From contig JACPEF010000195.1 of NCBI GenBank assembly GCA_016183675.1, positions 1-37,458 on the forward strand: a DNA stretch of 37,458 nt. Reading direction: 5' to 3'. A program made the position numbers and the translations under genes. Shown piece by piece: positions 1 to 12,449 of the stretch (position 1 is its first letter; each line of letters starts with the position of its first letter). The DNA comes from Betaproteobacteria bacterium. Its GTDB lineage: Bacteria; Pseudomonadota; Gammaproteobacteria; Burkholderiales; SG8-41. The notes under the pieces were generated by a model. That model saw only the letters and a program-made list of their open reading frames with translations. It searched no databases and was not told where the DNA came from.

Positions 1-2
1 CC

Positions 3-1042
<1,040 letters not shown>

Positions 1043-1087
1043 AACCCGGGACTAGGGATTAGGGGATAGGGACTCGTTAGAACCGAA

Positions 1088-1675
1088 TTACGAGCCCCGA
1101 GTCCCGAGCCTCGAATCTCGCTTCCCGCCTTTCAACAGAACGACCACCGCACCGCTGCCGCCGTCGGCGCGCCGCGCCTGGCAAAAGGCCAGGACTTCAT
1201 CACGCTGCATCAGCCAGTTCGCCACTTTGTGCTTGAGGACCGGCTCGCGGTTCTTCGAGCGCAGCCCCTTGCCGTGGATGATGCGCACGCAGCGTGACCC
1301 GTGGCGCGCGCAGTGACTGAGGAATTCCACCAATAGCTGCCGCGCTTCGAGGGTCGTCAGCCCATGCAGGTCGAGCTCGTCCTGGATCACCCAGTGGCCG
1401 CGCCGCAGTTTGCGCAGCGTCTGCGCGCTGATGCCGTTGCGCACGTACGACAGCTCCTCGCCTGTTTCCAGGCCGATCTCCCAGGCTACGTGATCGCCCA
1501 GACTGTCGCGCAGCGCGGCACGCTCGTCGCGCAGCCGTTGCTCCGGGACGGGGCGCGGCCGCGGGCGCTCGAGCACGGCCCTGCCCGAATGCCGCAGCGG
1601 CGTCACGTCCGAAACGGAGGCGCGGAAGAGCTCCGCTTCGTGCGTCTTGGCAACCGGTTTGTGGGTGCGCTTCAT
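1088..1675 (-). CDS. Smr/MutS2-domain protein
   Basis: LDLHGLTTLEARQLLVEFL...VRIIHGKGLRS is the Smr domain signature; last ~10 residues fall in a heptamer-repeat region. Confidence 0.88.
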   Translation of the reverse strand: MKRTHKPVAKTHEAELFRASVSDVTPLRHSGRAVLERPRPRPVPEQRLRDERAALRDSLGDHVAWEIGLETGEELSYVRNGISAQTLRKLRRGHWVIQDELDLHGLTTLEARQLLVEFLSHCARHGSRCVRIIHGKGLRSKNREPVLKHKVANWLMQRDEVLAFCQARRADGGSGAVVVLLKGGKRDSRLGTRGS

Positions 1676-1699
1676 TGTGTCAGGAGCTCTTAGAGCCTC

Positions 1700-2680
<981 letters not shown>

Positions 2681-2864
2681 TTATTTGCGAAAAAGCAAGA
2701 CTGTAGCAGCGTGTGTGCGGCAGTGTCGAGTCGGGCGCAGTGCGAGTTGCTCGTCTGCCGCGAGTGCGGCGTGACGGCGGGCGATTGATCTGGCACTATA
2801 TAGGTTATCGTGCGCGGTACCGACCGGTGCTGCGCTGTAGAACAAGAACGTGGAGTTGGGGAAC

Positions 2865-3581
2865 ATGTCAGCTCAGTTCTCGCTAAATCCGCAGATCCTT
2901 AAAGGCGTGCCGCTGTTCTCCCTGTTTTCCGACCCGCAGCTCGGCCAGGTACTGAGCTCCGTGCAGCACCGCAGCTATCCCCGCAACGCCTTCATCCTGC
3001 GCGCAGGCGAGGAGACCGATGCGCTTTTCATCATCTTGTCCGGCCGGGTGAAAGTGTTGATCCCCGACGAAGAAGGGCACGAGGTCATTCTTTCCATCCT
3101 CGGGCCCCAGGATTTTTTCGGGGAAATGGGATTGCTCGATGATAAGGCTCGTTCGGCGAGCGTCGAGACTCTCGAGCCGTGCGAGATGCTACGCCTGTCC
3201 AGGGCCGGCTTCACCAACCTACTCAAGGACAATTTCGAACTGGCGATGCTGATCATCCGCAGCCTCGTGAAGCGGCTGCGCGATGCCGATCGGAAGATCG
3301 AAAGCCTGGCACTGATCGACGTCTACGGCCGAGTGGCGCGGTTGCTGCTCGACATGGCCGTAAACCTGGAGGGCACATGGGTCGTCGAGCACGCTCCGCC
3401 CAAGCAGGAGATCGCGCGCATGATTGGCGCGTCGCGCGAGATGGTCAGCCGCGTCGTCAAGGACCTCCAGAGCAAGGGCCTGATTCGCGCTGAAAAGCGT
3501 CGCATCTACGTGCTCGACAAGCAGTCCATGCAGAAGCGCGCATCCACCCGCCACCACACCGACCGCGGTCACCACGCCTGA
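2865..3581 (+). CDS. Crp/Fnr family transcriptional regulator
   Basis: cNMP-binding fold (LFIILSGRVKVLIPDEEGHEVILSILGPQDFFGEMGLLDD) plus HTH (QEIARMIGASREMVSRVVKDLQSKGLI). An in-frame start at 2850 is also possible. Confidence 0.93.
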   Translation: MSAQFSLNPQILKGVPLFSLFSDPQLGQVLSSVQHRSYPRNAFILRAGEETDALFIILSGRVKVLIPDEEGHEVILSILGPQDFFGEMGLLDDKARSASVETLEPCEMLRLSRAGFTNLLKDNFELAMLIIRSLVKRLRDADRKIESLALIDVYGRVARLLLDMAVNLEGTWVVEHAPPKQEIARMIGASREMVSRVVKDLQSKGLIRAEKRRIYVLDKQSMQKRASTRHHTDRGHHA

Positions 3582-3810
3582 GCCGCGCGTCCGACTTACG
3601 CCAGTCGGGTCCCCGGATACACCGTTGCACGCAACCACGTCTCGACCGTAATTCATTGATTTCAGGAAAATTATCAGTGCCGCCGCCGCGAGAGCGGTTG
3701 AGCATTATGTCACGGCCCTGTCGGTCCGCTTGTAGTATAAATTTTGCAGGAATTACAATGGGTTTTGGGGGCGGCCCGTTTTTTGGCCCCACGAGCGGAG
3801 GGAGCGGACC

Positions 3811-4527
3811 ATGAACACTCTTAAATTGGGCCTGGTTCAGGCGGGTTTTTTCATCTTCGCGCTGTTCAGCGCCTCGGTGCTGGCGGCCGGAGCGGGCACG
3901 GTAACGCACCTGAGCGGCACGCTCTCGGTGCAGCGCCCGGACGGCAGCGTGCGCATCCTGTCGCAGAAATCCGAGGTCAACCCCGGCGACGTGCTGACGA
4001 CCCAGCGCGACAGCTACGCGCAGATCAATTTCACCGACGGCAGCTCGATGACGATGCGGCCCAACACGCAGCTTAGGATCGAGCAGTACCGGTTCGTGCA
4101 GGACCGGCCGCAAGAGGACAACTCCTTCCTGCGCCTGATCAAGGGCGGGCTGCGCACGGTGACCGGGCTGGTCGGCAAGCGCGGCAACCAGGATGCCTAC
4201 AAGATCGGCGCCAATACCGCAACGATCGGGATCCGAGGCTCTTCGGGAGACACCGTCGACTGCTCACAGTGCACGGAGGGAGACGACACCCCCGCCTGCA
4301 AGCGGGGCAACAGCACCTATCACCACACCTACACGGGCACCTACATCATGCAGAACGAAGGTGGCGATCAGATCATCGGCGAAGGCCAGTTCGGCTACGC
4401 GCGGGACGCGAAGACCCCGCCGGTTCTGCTTCCGGGCGATCCGGGCCTCAACCTGGGCGAGCTGCCGTTCACCCTGGGCGTCGGCGGCGGTGGAGGCGGC
4501 CCCGGCGGCGAGTGCGTCGTGCGGTGA
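3811..4527 (+). CDS. FecR-domain-containing secreted protein
   Basis: Signal peptide; GTVTHLSGTLSVQRPDGSVRIL...GDVLTTQRDSYAQINFTDGSSMTMRPNTQLRI matches FecR domain pattern. Confidence 0.88.
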   Translation: MNTLKLGLVQAGFFIFALFSASVLAAGAGTVTHLSGTLSVQRPDGSVRILSQKSEVNPGDVLTTQRDSYAQINFTDGSSMTMRPNTQLRIEQYRFVQDRPQEDNSFLRLIKGGLRTVTGLVGKRGNQDAYKIGANTATIGIRGSSGDTVDCSQCTEGDDTPACKRGNSTYHHTYTGTYIMQNEGGDQIIGEGQFGYARDAKTPPVLLPGDPGLNLGELPFTLGVGGGGGGPGGECVVR

Positions 4528-4550
4528 TCCGAACCCTACTGCTTCAACGA

Positions 4551-4580
4551 CAAACCCCGCCTAGCGCGGGGTTTGTTTTT
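4551..4580 (+). terminator. Rho-independent terminator after the FecR-domain gene
   Basis: CAAACCCCGC-CTAGC-GCGGGGTTTG followed by TTTTT. Confidence 0.93.
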
Positions 4581-4651
4581 GTACGCCGTCTGACGAACGG
4601 CCGCGCAACAGCGCGGCGGCTCTCTACGCCGTCGCCCCCGAGCGCCGGCTG

Positions 4652-4680
4652 TTCACCGTTTGCCGCTTCCGGTCTATAAT
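4652..4680 (+). promoter_or_regulatory. Putative sigma70 promoter for ftsK
   Basis: TTCACC-17 nt-TATAAT, ~30 nt upstream of the TTG start at 4710. Confidence 0.6.
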
Positions 4681-4709
4681 CAAAACGTTAATCGAGCAAG
4701 TTAATACTG

Positions 4710-6945
4710 TTGGGCGAGAAGACCCCAAACGCACGGGCCGCAACCAACCCGCTGCCCCCTCAAATCGCCGCGCTGTTGCGCGAGTTCGGGTGGTTTGCGC
4801 TGCTCGGTCTTGCGCTTTATCTCGCGCTCGTTCTCTACACCTACCACAAGGCAGACCCCGGCTGGTCTCACAGCGCGAGCGTTCTCACCATCCATAACGC
4901 GGGCGGGAGGCTGGGAGCGTGGATCGCTGATGTGATGCTCTATGTCTTCGGACTGTCTGCCTACTGGTGGGTGGTGTTCTGCGCGGTGCTGGTCTGGTGG
5001 GGTTTCCGGCGCATCGAAGGCGCGCAGCGAAGCGCCGACCGAAGGCCGTATGCCTTCGCCGCGATCGGTTTCGCCATCGTGCTTGCTGCGAGCAGCGGGA
5101 TCGAGGCGATCCGTGTGCACAGCTTGAAGGCGGCCTTGCCGCACGCGCCCGGCGGCATCCTGGGCGCGGTGATCGGCGAGGGCCTCGCGCAGACGCTCGG
5201 CTTCACGGGCAGCACCCTCGTTCTCCTGATGCTGTTTACGGCCGGCCTGAGCCTGTTCACCGGCGTGTCATGGCTCGCGGTGATCGAGCGGCTGGGCGGC
5301 TGGGTCGAGACGACGTATCGCTTTCTGATGCGGAAATTGCAGGAGCGGGAAGACCGGCGCGCGGGCGAGCAGGCGGCGATCGCGCGCGAGGAGGTCGTCG
5401 AGGAAAAGCACAAAAAGCTGGAGATCCACGAGCCGATCCGCATCGAGCCGCCCGCGGTCGAGATTCCCAAGTCGGCGCGCGTCGAGCGCGAAAAGCAGGT
5501 GCCGCTGTTCGAGAACCTGCCCGATTCGCTGCTGCCGCAGCTCAACCTGCTCGACGAAGCCGAAGGGAGCGCGGTGGTGCTGAGCACGGAAACGCTTGAA
5601 TTCACTTCGCGCCTGATCGAGAAGAAGCTGCTCGACTTCGGCGTGGAGGTGAAGGTCGTCGCCGCCTACCCGGGACCGGTCATCACGCGCTACGGTATCG
5701 AACCGGCGGTGGGCGTGAAGGGCAGCCAGGTCATCAACCTCGTGCGGGACCTGGCGCGGGCGCTGTCGGTCGTCAGCATCCGGGTGGTGGAAACGATCCC
5801 GGGCAAGAACCTGATGGGGCTCGAGATCCCGAATCCGATGCGGCAGATCGTGCGGCTGACGGAGATCCTGAGCTCCCAGGTCTACGCCGGTCTCGCTTCC
5901 CCGCTCACGCTGGCGCTGGGCAAGGACATCGCCGGCAATCCGGTGGTCGCCGATCTGCAGCGCATGCCGCACCTGCTGATCGCCGGCACGACCGGTTCAG
6001 GCAAGTCGGTGGCGATCAATGCCATGCTGCTCTCCCTCGTTTACAAGTCACCGCCGTCGCAGGTGAGGCTCATCCTCATCGATCCCAAGATGCTCGAGCT
6101 CTCGGTCTACGAAGGCATACCGCATCTGCTCGCGCCGGTGGTGACCGACATGCGCCAGGCCGCGAACGCGCTCAACTGGTGCGTCGCCGAGATGGACCGG
6201 CGCTACAAGCTGATGAATGCGCTCGGCGTGCGCAACATGGCGGGCTTCAACCACAAAGTGCGCGAGGCCGCGAAGGCGAGGAAGCCGATACCGAACCCGC
6301 TTGCGCCAATCGCCGAGACCGCCGAGCCGTTGCACGAAATGTCGCTGATCGTCGTGGTCATCGAGGAGCTCGCGGATCTGATGATGGTGGTCGGCAAGCG
6401 GCTGGAGGAACTCGTTGCGCGGCTGGCCCAAAAGGCGCGGGCGGCGGGGATCCACCTGATACTGGCCACGCAACGCCCGTCGGTGGACGTGATCACGGGC
6501 CTCATCAAGGCCAACATCCCCTCGCGCATCGCGTTCCAGGTTTCGGCCCGCGTGGATTCGCGCACCATCCTCGACCAGATGGGGGCGGAAGCGCTGCTCG
6601 GCCAAGGCGACATGCTGTTCCTGCCGCCCGGCAGCGGTTTTCCGCAGCGGGTGCACGGCGCCTACGTCGCCAGGACCCGAACCCGAGGCCGATGGCGAGG
6701 GAGCGCTCGAGGGGCCGGGTGCCGAGACGGATCCGCTCTACGACCAGGCGGTAGCGATCGTGCTCAAGACGCGGCGCGCCTCGATCTCGCTCGTGCAGCG
6801 GCACCTGCGCATCGGCTACAACCGGGCCGCGCGGCTGATCGAGCAAATGGAGCGGGCGGGGCTGGTGTCGGCGATGCAGTCAAACGGCAACCGCGACGTG
6901 CTGGTGCCCGCCTCGGCCTCAGAAGAACGCTATAACCCCGTATAG
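4710..6945 (+). pseudogene. ftsK: DNA translocase FtsK with apparent internal deletion and frameshift separating the gamma domain
   Basis: Frame 3 encodes the membrane domain and RecA-like motor ([20 protein letters not shown]...[31 protein letters not shown]...[11 protein letters not shown]), then becomes non-homologous. The gamma domain ([61 protein letters not shown]) is in frame 1, ending 6945. Confidence 0.85.
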
Positions 6946-7026
6946 AGCGCCAGGACCCGTTTAGAATTTCCACGGGGCACCCTTGTCTCATACGGAAGCG
7001 CGGGGTTACCCCGCGAGACACCGCCC

Positions 7027-7530
7027 ATGAAACCATTGATCGGCCTGCTGATCGTCCTTGCTGCCGGCGTTTGCGCGGCAGCGGAAACCTACAAATGGGT
7101 GGATGAGAAGGGCGTTACGAATTACGGCGAGAAGCCGCCCGCCGACCGTCCAGCCAGGCCGGTGGACACCCACCCCAGCGGAACCGTTGAATCCGGAAGC
7201 ATCTTCAACCAGAAGCTCGAAGCCGAGAAGCGCCGCAGGGCGGAAGAGCTGCAGGCCCGGGCCGCTCCGGTTTTCATCGCGCCGCCGGCTCCGGCGGCGG
7301 CTCCCGTTCGCGGCATGGATTTCGACACTTTCATCCGACTGCAACGCGGGATGACCGAGGGCGAGCTGCTGATACGGGCGGGCAGGCCGGACCACGAAAG
7401 CGTCGAGAATTTCCGGCACGATATCGTGAAGACCTATTATTACTTTCCTACCGTGGCCAACCCGTACACCACGGTGGTGACGTTGCGCGGCGGGCGGATT
7501 GCCGACGTGGAACGCATCAAGCGATTCTGA
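7027..7530 (+). CDS. DUF4124 domain-containing protein
   Basis: Signal peptide then ETYKWVDEKGVTNYGEKPPADRPARPVD, typical DUF4124; stop overlaps the lolA start. Confidence 0.85.
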   Translation: MKPLIGLLIVLAAGVCAAAETYKWVDEKGVTNYGEKPPADRPARPVDTHPSGTVESGSIFNQKLEAEKRRRAEELQARAAPVFIAPPAPAAAPVRGMDFDTFIRLQRGMTEGELLIRAGRPDHESVENFRHDIVKTYYYFPTVANPYTTVVTLRGGRIADVERIKRF

Positions 7531-8135
7531 TGAAACGATTGCTGCTGCTGATGCTGCTGGCGCCGTGCGCGGCGTCCGCCTCGAGCGTGGAGGAACTGAA
7601 AGCGTTCCTGGAGCAAACCACCACGGCGCGGGCGCGCTTCGCGCAAATGATACTGGACAAGAATCTGAGGATGCTCCAGCAGGCCACCGGCACGATGCAG
7701 TTCTCGCGTCCCGGCAGATTTCGCTGGGAGTACGATCGCCCGTACGAGCAGGTGATCGTCGGCGACGGGTCGAGGCTCTGGATCTACGACAAGGATCTCA
7801 ACCAGGTCACGGTCCGCAAGCTCGACCGCGCGCTGGGCTCGAGCCCGGCCGCACTGCTCGCGGGCAGCAGCGAGATCGAGAAAAGCTATACGCTCGCCAA
7901 CCTCGGCAACCAGGAGGGGCTCGACTGGCTGGAGGCGGTGCCGAAGACGCAGGACACGGCCTTCGAGCGGATCCGGCTCGGCTTCAGCAAGTCGGGGCTC
8001 GAAGCGATGGAACTGCGCGACCAGTTCGGCCAGATCACCGTCATCAAGTTCTCCGCCATCGAGCGCAACGGCAGGCTCCCGCCGGAGTCGTTCCGATTCA
8101 CGCCGCCCAAGGGCGCGGACGTCATTAGTGAATAG
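7530..8135 (+). CDS. lolA: Outer-membrane lipoprotein carrier protein LolA
   Basis: ARFAQMILDKNLRMLQQATGTMQFSRPGRFRWEYDRPYEQVIVGDGSRLWIYDKDLNQVTVRKLD; located between ftsK and rarA as expected. Confidence 0.94.
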   Translation: MKRLLLLMLLAPCAASASSVEELKAFLEQTTTARARFAQMILDKNLRMLQQATGTMQFSRPGRFRWEYDRPYEQVIVGDGSRLWIYDKDLNQVTVRKLDRALGSSPAALLAGSSEIEKSYTLANLGNQEGLDWLEAVPKTQDTAFERIRLGFSKSGLEAMELRDQFGQITVIKFSAIERNGRLPPESFRFTPPKGADVISE

Positions 8136-8139
8136 GGAG

Positions 8140-8398
8140 CCTATCTCAGGGTTTTCCGCGTGATGCGTTGCGGCCAAAACGGGATGAATGCGAGGAGCGA
8201 GGCGCAGCCAATACGCGGCTATTGGCAAGCCTCGCGACAACGCAGGCGCCCGTTTTGGTCGCAACCCGAAGGGACGGGGCGATTTGGGCGCATTTCGTTG
8301 TCGGCCGCTTCCTAGCATAGAGTCTATGCGTTGTCGCGTCCTCCTAGAACTGCATCCCAACTCGCCTCCGTCGCACACGTGAAAAACCCTGAGATAGG
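8140..8398. repeat. Structured intergenic repeat-like element with nested inverted repeats
   Basis: Perfect 16-bp terminal inverted repeat CCTATCTCAGGGTTTT (8140-8155) / AAAACCCTGAGATAGG (8383-8398); inner IR 8167-8183/8249-8265 (16/17 match); inner hairpin 8197-8235. Confidence 0.8.
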
Positions 8399-9716
8399 TT
8401 CCTTGTTCCAAAAACGCGAGCCGAACGCGCCCCTCGCCGACCGCCTGCGGCCCCGTTCCCTCGCGGAGTTCGTAGGGCAGGCGCATCTCATCGGGCCGGG
8501 CAAGCCGCTGCGCCTCGCGTTCGAGGCCCGCAAACCGCACTCGATGATCCTGTGGGGCCCGCCGGGGTCGGGCAAGACTACGCTCGCGCGCCTGCTGGCG
8601 CAGGCGTTCGATGCCGACTTCATCGCCATCTCCGCCGTGTTCGCCGGCGTGAAGGACATCCGTGACGCGGTGGCCCGGGCCGAGCTCAACCTGCAGCGGT
8701 CGGGGCGCCAGACGATCCTGTTCGTGGACGAGGCGCACCGCTTTAACAAGGCGCAGCAGGATGCCTTCCTGCCGCATGTGGAGCGGGGGCTCATCACCTT
8801 CATCGGCGCCACTACCGAGAACCCGTCGTTCGAGGTGATCAGCGCTTTGTTGTCGCGCGCCGCAGTCTATGTGCTGCAGCCGCTGACGGAGGAAGAGCTA
8901 GGCCAGCTTTTCGAGCGGGCGCGACGCGAGGCCTTGAACGCGCTCGGGTTCAGCGACGCCGCGCGCGGATCGCTGATCGGTTTCGCCGACGGCGATGCGC
9001 GGCGGCTCTACAACATGCTCGAGCAGATCGGCATCGCGGCGGCGGAAGCCGGGCGCACCGAGGTTGACGAAACCTTTGTCCGCGACGCGCTCGCCCAACG
9101 GTTGCGGCGCTTCGACAAGGGCGGCGACCAGTTCTACGACCAGATCTCGGCGTTGCACAAGTCGGTGCGCGGCTCCGCGCCGGACGCCGCGCTCTACTGG
9201 TTGACGCGCATGCTCGACGGCGGCGCCGACCCGCTCTACATCGGGCGGCGCCTGGTCCGCATGGCAGTGGAGGACGTCGGGCTCGCCGATCCGCGCGCGC
9301 TGCGCATCGCACTCGACGCCTGTGAAACCTATGAACGGTTGGGCTCGCCCGAAGGGGAGCTCGCGCTGGCGGAGGCCGTGCTTTACCTAGCGTTCGCGCC
9401 CAAGAGTAATGCCACTTACGTGGCGTTCGGCGCCGCCCAAGAGCACGTGCGGAACGACCAGTCACGGCCGGTCCCGGAGCACCTGCGCAACGCTCCGACG
9501 AAATTGATGAAAGAGCTGGGCTACGGGCGCGACTACCGCTACGCGCACGACGGAGCGGACGCGTATGCGGCGGGAGAGAACTACTTTCCGGAAGGGATGA
9601 CGCCGCCCGAGTTCTACCGGCCGGCGGACCGTGGGCTCGAGGCACGGATCAAGGAAAAACTCGCTGAGCTGCGCGCGCTCGACTTCAAGGCACGCCGCGG
9701 CAGGATGAAAGACTGA
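8379..9716 (+). CDS. rarA: Replication-associated recombination protein A (RarA/MgsA AAA+ ATPase)
   Basis: LADRLRPRSLAEFVGQAHLIGPGKPLR...MILWGPPGSGKTTLARLLA...ILFVDEAHRFNKAQQDAFLPHVE. GTG at 8379 is the likely start; the ORF track gives 8331. Confidence 0.93.
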   Translation: MKNPEIGSLFQKREPNAPLADRLRPRSLAEFVGQAHLIGPGKPLRLAFEARKPHSMILWGPPGSGKTTLARLLAQAFDADFIAISAVFAGVKDIRDAVARAELNLQRSGRQTILFVDEAHRFNKAQQDAFLPHVERGLITFIGATTENPSFEVISALLSRAAVYVLQPLTEEELGQLFERARREALNALGFSDAARGSLIGFADGDARRLYNMLEQIGIAAAEAGRTEVDETFVRDALAQRLRRFDKGGDQFYDQISALHKSVRGSAPDAALYWLTRMLDGGADPLYIGRRLVRMAVEDVGLADPRALRIALDACETYERLGSPEGELALAEAVLYLAFAPKSNATYVAFGAAQEHVRNDQSRPVPEHLRNAPTKLMKELGYGRDYRYAHDGADAYAAGENYFPEGMTPPEFYRPADRGLEARIKEKLAELRALDFKARRGRMKD

Positions 9717-11120
<1,404 letters not shown>

Positions 11121-11160
11121 GCGAGCCTGGTGTGCGTTGGTAGAATCGCGCCTTCGCTTG

Positions 11161-11290
<130 letters not shown>

Positions 11291-11320
11291 TGTAACAGGA
11301 TACGTGGACGAACCCACTTC

Positions 11321-12382
11321 ATGGTTTCCCGGCCCGCTGGCAGGTTTTCCGTGACCTGCTTTTCGTGGGGCACGTTGGTCGCTCTGGCTGCTGCGTTTTT
11401 CGTTTGCGCAGCAGATGTACAGGCGCAACGGCAGCTGCCGCCCGAGATCGAGGTCTTCATAGACGAGATGGTGCAGAGGCATCAGTTCGAGCGCGAGCGG
11501 CTGCGGCGCGTGTTTTCGCAAGTTCGCGCACGGCCCGCGGTGATCCGGGCGATCTCGGCGCCCGTTACCGCGCGTCCCTGGCACGAGTTTCGCGCTCGCT
11601 ACGTGGACTCCGCGCGCATCACCGAAGGGGTCCGGTTTTGGGAGCGAAATGCACCGGCGCTTGCCCGTGCCAGCGCGAAGTTCGGCGTACCCGAGGAAAT
11701 CATCGTTGCCACCATCGGCATCGAGACCCGTTATGGCCGCAGCACCGGCTCGTTCAAGGTCCTCGAAGCGCTGGCGACGCTGGCATTTCACTATCCCCCG
11801 CGCGCCGAATTGTTCAAGAGAGAGCTCGAGGAATACCTGCTGCTGGCGCGTGAGGCGGGCTTCAAACTGCTGGGCGTGAGCGGTTCATACGCCGGCGCGA
11901 TGGGCATCCCGCAGTTCCTGCCGAGCAGCTACCGCCAGTTCGCGCTCGACTTCAACGGCGACGGCAAGCGCGACCTGTGGAACACCGCGGCCGACGCGAT
12001 CGGCAGCGTGGCCAACTACTACCAGTCGTTCGGCTGGCGCGCGGGCGGGCTGATCGCCGTGCCTGCCGACGTAGGGGAGAGCGACGTCGAGGCCGTGATC
12101 GCGGCCGGCATCCGGCCGCACCTGAAGATGGCAGATCTGCTGCAGCAGGGGGTCACGCCACTGGCCCCGGTCGCGGAGGACGCGGAAGCAGCCTTGTTCA
12201 TGGTCGAATCGGATCACGGCCCGCAGTTCTGGCTGGGCCTCAACAACTTCTACGTGATCACGCGCTACAACCGCAGCGTCAACTACGCGCTCGCGGTCTA
12301 CGAGCTTGCGCGGGAGCTGCGCGCGCTGGTGAAACCCGAGGAGCGTACGAAACCGCCGATGAACGCAGATGAACGCGGATAG
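11321..12382 (+). CDS. mltB: Lytic murein transglycosylase B
   Basis: VPEEIIVATIGIETRYGRSTGSFKVLEALATLAFHYPPRAELFKRELEEYLLL...YAGAMGIPQFLPSSYRQFALDFNGDGKRDLW. Confidence 0.94.
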   Translation: MVSRPAGRFSVTCFSWGTLVALAAAFFVCAADVQAQRQLPPEIEVFIDEMVQRHQFERERLRRVFSQVRARPAVIRAISAPVTARPWHEFRARYVDSARITEGVRFWERNAPALARASAKFGVPEEIIVATIGIETRYGRSTGSFKVLEALATLAFHYPPRAELFKRELEEYLLLAREAGFKLLGVSGSYAGAMGIPQFLPSSYRQFALDFNGDGKRDLWNTAADAIGSVANYYQSFGWRAGGLIAVPADVGESDVEAVIAAGIRPHLKMADLLQQGVTPLAPVAEDAEAALFMVESDHGPQFWLGLNNFYVITRYNRSVNYALAVYELARELRALVKPEERTKPPMNADERG

Positions 12383-12438
12383 GACCAACTCCAAAAACCA
12401 TTGATTTTCATCGGCGTTAATCGGCGTTCCTCTGCGGC
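12355..12438. repeat. Imperfect inverted repeat of 'CCGATGAACGCAGATGAACGCGGAT' type at the mltB 3' end
   Basis: CCGATGAACGCAGATGAACGCGGAT on the left; reverse complement of the right arm is CCGCAGAGGAACGCCGATTAACGCCGAT. Confidence 0.7.
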
Positions 12439-12449
12439 TGATGGGTTCT

